64,000 bases of DNA from Trinickia violacea (GTDB taxonomy: Bacteria; Pseudomonadota; Gammaproteobacteria; Burkholderiales; Burkholderiaceae), in the NCBI RefSeq assembly GCF_005280735.1, contig NZ_CP040078.1:2790001-2854000 (forward strand), read 5' to 3'. A model generated the notes under the pieces. It was not told where the DNA came from. It saw nothing but the letters and a program-made list of their open reading frames with translations, and made no database searches. Shown piece after piece: positions 62,160 through 64,000 of the stretch. Both the position numbers and the translations under genes were made by a program. Position 1 is the stretch's first letter. The number at the start of each line of letters is the position of its first letter.

Positions 62160-63026
62160 TCAGACCGGACGCGACACAAGCTCGTCCAGAACCGTGTCCA
62201 GCTCCACCTGACCGCGGATGACTTCTTCAGGATTCCTTTCGAAATCGATCCAGCCTTCGTTGAATCCGTCCAGCATGCGCATGCGTGGCACCGGATGCTT
62301 CATGCCCTGCGAGCGGAACAGCGCTTCCCAGGTCTGCCTGTCGACAACCTCGGCGCGTACCGGACGCTCGAGCACGCGAGCAAAGGCCGACGCCAAGTCG
62401 TTGGGACTCACTCGGCGCGGACCTTCGAGCTCGACGATGCGCACGCCGCTCCACGTCTGCTGAAGCAGGTCGGCCGCGACGCGCCCTACGTCGGCGGTGG
62501 CGACCATCGGTACGGGTTTGTCGAGCGGCTGCAGGTAACTGGCAATCACGCCATCGTCACGTGCTGACGCGATATCCCACGCGGCGTTTTCCATGAACCA
62601 GCCGGGTCGCAGAAACGTCACCGGCATCGGCATCTCGCTCAACGCCTGCTCCATCAGCGTGCGTTGAGTGAGCAGATTGCTCTCGCGGGCCTGTGCGCCG
62701 ATCGTTGACAGGCACACCACCTTGTCGGGCCGCGCCTTCAGAAGGGCCGTGGACACGGCGTCGATCACCGCCCGCGCCTCGGGAAACCCCGGCGCAGGAT
62801 CGAACTCTGAAGGCGGCAGGATAAAAACGCCCTTCGTGCCTTCAAACGCGGCGGCAAGCGACGCGGCGTCTTCCATCCGGGCCGTCGCAAGTTCGCAGCC
62901 TCGCTCTGCCCACGCACTTGCCCGTGCGACGTCGCGCACGACCGCACGCACCGGTTGACCTGCCGCCAGAAGCCGACGGGCCAATGTGCCGCCGACCTTG
63001 CCTGTAATTCCTGTGATTGCATACAT
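62160..63026 (-). CDS. NmrA-type NAD(P)-binding protein
   Basis: The 288-residue protein begins MYAITGITGKVGGTLARRLL with a GxxGxxG Rossmann motif. It continues with VRAVVRDVARASAWAERGCE and KGVFILPPSEFDPAPGF, typical of atypical SDR/NmrA proteins, which act as redox sensors or reductases. AAGGAGA precedes the ATG at 63026; the in-frame codon six residues earlier is inside the ribosome site region. It ends near the Gly-rich gene and is 60 bp downstream of the serine hydrolase gene. Confidence 0.88.
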   Translation of the reverse strand: MYAITGITGKVGGTLARRLLAAGQPVRAVVRDVARASAWAERGCELATARMEDAASLAAAFEGTKGVFILPPSEFDPAPGFPEARAVIDAVSTALLKARPDKVVCLSTIGAQARESNLLTQRTLMEQALSEMPMPVTFLRPGWFMENAAWDIASARDDGVIASYLQPLDKPVPMVATADVGRVAADLLQQTWSGVRIVELEGPRRVSPNDLASAFARVLERPVRAEVVDRQTWEALFRSQGMKHPVPRMRMLDGFNEGWIDFERNPEEVIRGQVELDTVLDELVSRPV

Positions 63027-63089
63027 TGCTCGTTCTCCTTGCATGAATAGATAGAGTGGCGCCGCCTCGAATCAGCGGCTCCCGGACAT

Positions 63090-64000
63090 TCAGGCGCGCT
63101 GCAGACCGTCGTAAAGCGCATGCTCGAATTGCCCGTAGAGATTCACGACGCGGTTGTCGTAGAAGGGCAGCATCTGCGTAAACAGCGATCCAGCGACGCG
63201 CTTGACCGGATCCACCCAGAAGTACGTGTTCAGCAGTCCGGCCCAGCTCGCGCTGCCCGCGCTGCGTCCGTGCGGTCCGGGCTGGGTATTGATGTCGAAC
63301 GACAGCCCCCACTCGTGCGCCGCGCCTGGAAACTGATCGAAGCTGTTCGACCATGACGGTTGCGCCGTCTTCATTTCCGTGACCTGCAAGTCGCCGATGT
63401 GATTGCGAAACATCGTCGCGACGGTATCGGCACGCAGCACGCGCTCGCCGCGATATGTCCCGCCGTTCAACAACATCTGCAGGAACGCCATGTAGTCGCG
63501 CGGCGTGCTGAACAGTCCACCACCGCCCATGAAGAATTCGGGACGCTGGTTGATCTCGAACGGCTCGGGCACCAGTGAGCCGTCGGCCTGTCGCCTGTGC
63601 ATGGTCGCGACGCGCTGCTTCTGCGCACTGCCGATGAGGAAGCCCGTGTTGCGCATGCCTAGCGGCTCGAAGATCTGCTCGCGGAAGTAGACCTCCAGCG
63701 ACTGGTCGGTCACGGCCTCGACCAGCTTGCCGACCCAGTCCATGCTGATGCCGTACTCCCAGCGTTCCCCGGGCTCGAACTCGAGCGGCGCCGTGAATGC
63801 GCCGTTCATCGAGTAGCCGATGTCAGGCATGCCCGTCACCTTCTCGTACTGACTGAGCCTGTCGCTCCAGATGCTGTACGTGAAGCCGGAGGTATGCGTC
63901 AGCAGATGACGCACCGTGATCGCGTTTCGCGCAGGACGCAGCTTCGGCTGTCCTGAGCTATCGAACCCGTCGAGGATTTGGGGCGACTTCAACTGCGGCA
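63090..64000 (-). CDS. Beta-lactamase-fold serine hydrolase/esterase, 5' end beyond window
   Basis: Only the C-terminal 303 codons are in the window; the frame is open to the right edge. Features of the class C beta-lactamase/EstB family are seen: VRHLLTHTSGFTYSIW, YGISMDWVGKLVEAVTDQSL at the Tyr motif, GMRNTGFLIGSA and the C-terminal SAGSASWAGLLNTYFWVDP. The SxxK nucleophile motif lies upstream, outside the window. The fold covers esterases, peptidases and beta-lactamases; an esterase is most likely given the C-terminal motif. The TTG near 63992 is not the real start. Confidence 0.85.
   Translation of the reverse strand, partial: PQLKSPQILDGFDSSGQPKLRPARNAITVRHLLTHTSGFTYSIWSDRLSQYEKVTGMPDIGYSMNGAFTAPLEFEPGERWEYGISMDWVGKLVEAVTDQSLEVYFREQIFEPLGMRNTGFLIGSAQKQRVATMHRRQADGSLVPEPFEINQRPEFFMGGGGLFSTPRDYMAFLQMLLNGGTYRGERVLRADTVATMFRNHIGDLQVTEMKTAQPSWSNSFDQFPGAAHEWGLSFDINTQPGPHGRSAGSASWAGLLNTYFWVDPVKRVAGSLFTQMLPFYDNRVVNLYGQFEHALYDGLQRA

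Noticed and set aside
1..64000. CRISPR arrays, tRNA and rRNA genes
   Set aside because: No regularly spaced repeats and no recognisable tRNA or rRNA sequence were seen by reading; a tRNAscan or covariance search would be needed to be certain.

Overview
This 64 kb window is a high-GC chromosomal segment of a Burkholderiaceae bacterium. The gene content fits the Paraburkholderia / Trinickia / Caballeronia / Burkholderia group: a Gram-negative-type porin, a DUF4148 protein, many LysR regulators, a NodT-EmrB-EmrA efflux operon and a cepacian-like exopolysaccharide (EPS) toolkit. The genus cannot be fixed from the sequence alone. I see no rRNA, tRNA or CRISPR array.

Region 1 (1-25.7 kb) is a Wzx/Wzy-type EPS locus. 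Minus-strand genes encode ManC/AlgA, a WcaJ-type priming transferase, Wza, a tyrosine phosphatase, a BY-kinase, Wzy, Wzx and three GT-B glycosyltransferases. A YjbH-family protein runs off the left edge. Plus-strand genes encode a divergent GT-B-like protein, GalU, UDP-glucose dehydrogenase and a secreted GH71/GH99-like hydrolase. Two paralogous GlxA/AraC-type regulators lie among them. Together the genes would supply UDP-Glc, UDP-GlcA and GDP-Man, prime and assemble a repeat unit on undecaprenyl phosphate, flip and polymerise it, and export it under phosphotyrosine control. galU is interrupted near its 3' end by a ~0.9 kb IS5-family element flanked by a TAA duplication, so this EPS locus may be altered in this strain. 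The 10.5-19 kb part is visibly more AT-rich than its surroundings.

Region 2 (26-31.3 kb) is a spermidine/putrescine/Fe-type ABC importer (binding protein, ATPase, two permeases) with a GntR/FCD regulator upstream. A shared 14-bp motif lies in front of both transcription units. Region 3 (31.2-38.2 kb) is a signalling locus: a periplasmic solute-binding protein divergent from a hybrid kinase, a cytoplasmic receiver-PAS-PAS-kinase and a NarL/GacA-type response regulator, the last three overlapping by 4 nt each. An identical 7-2-7 inverted repeat occurs at both ends of this locus. Two small unknown genes follow.

Region 4 (38.5-47 kb) is a mosaic of small units: a DUF4148 protein next to a truncated LysR gene, quinone oxidoreductase with LysR, DUF3311 with a sodium:solute symporter, a degenerate tandem HD-GYP protein fused to a LuxR HTH, an alpha/beta hydrolase and a cupin-AraC regulator. 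Region 5 (47-54.3 kb) has an AhpD-like peroxidase, a DUF417 membrane protein and a MarR-regulated tripartite efflux operon with palindromic operator candidates. Region 6 (54.4-64 kb) holds a DapA-family lyase, a porin, a TPR-like membrane protein, an AtuA / CitMHS / LysR catabolic group, a Gly/His-rich secreted protein, an NmrA-type reductase and a serine hydrolase that runs off the right edge.
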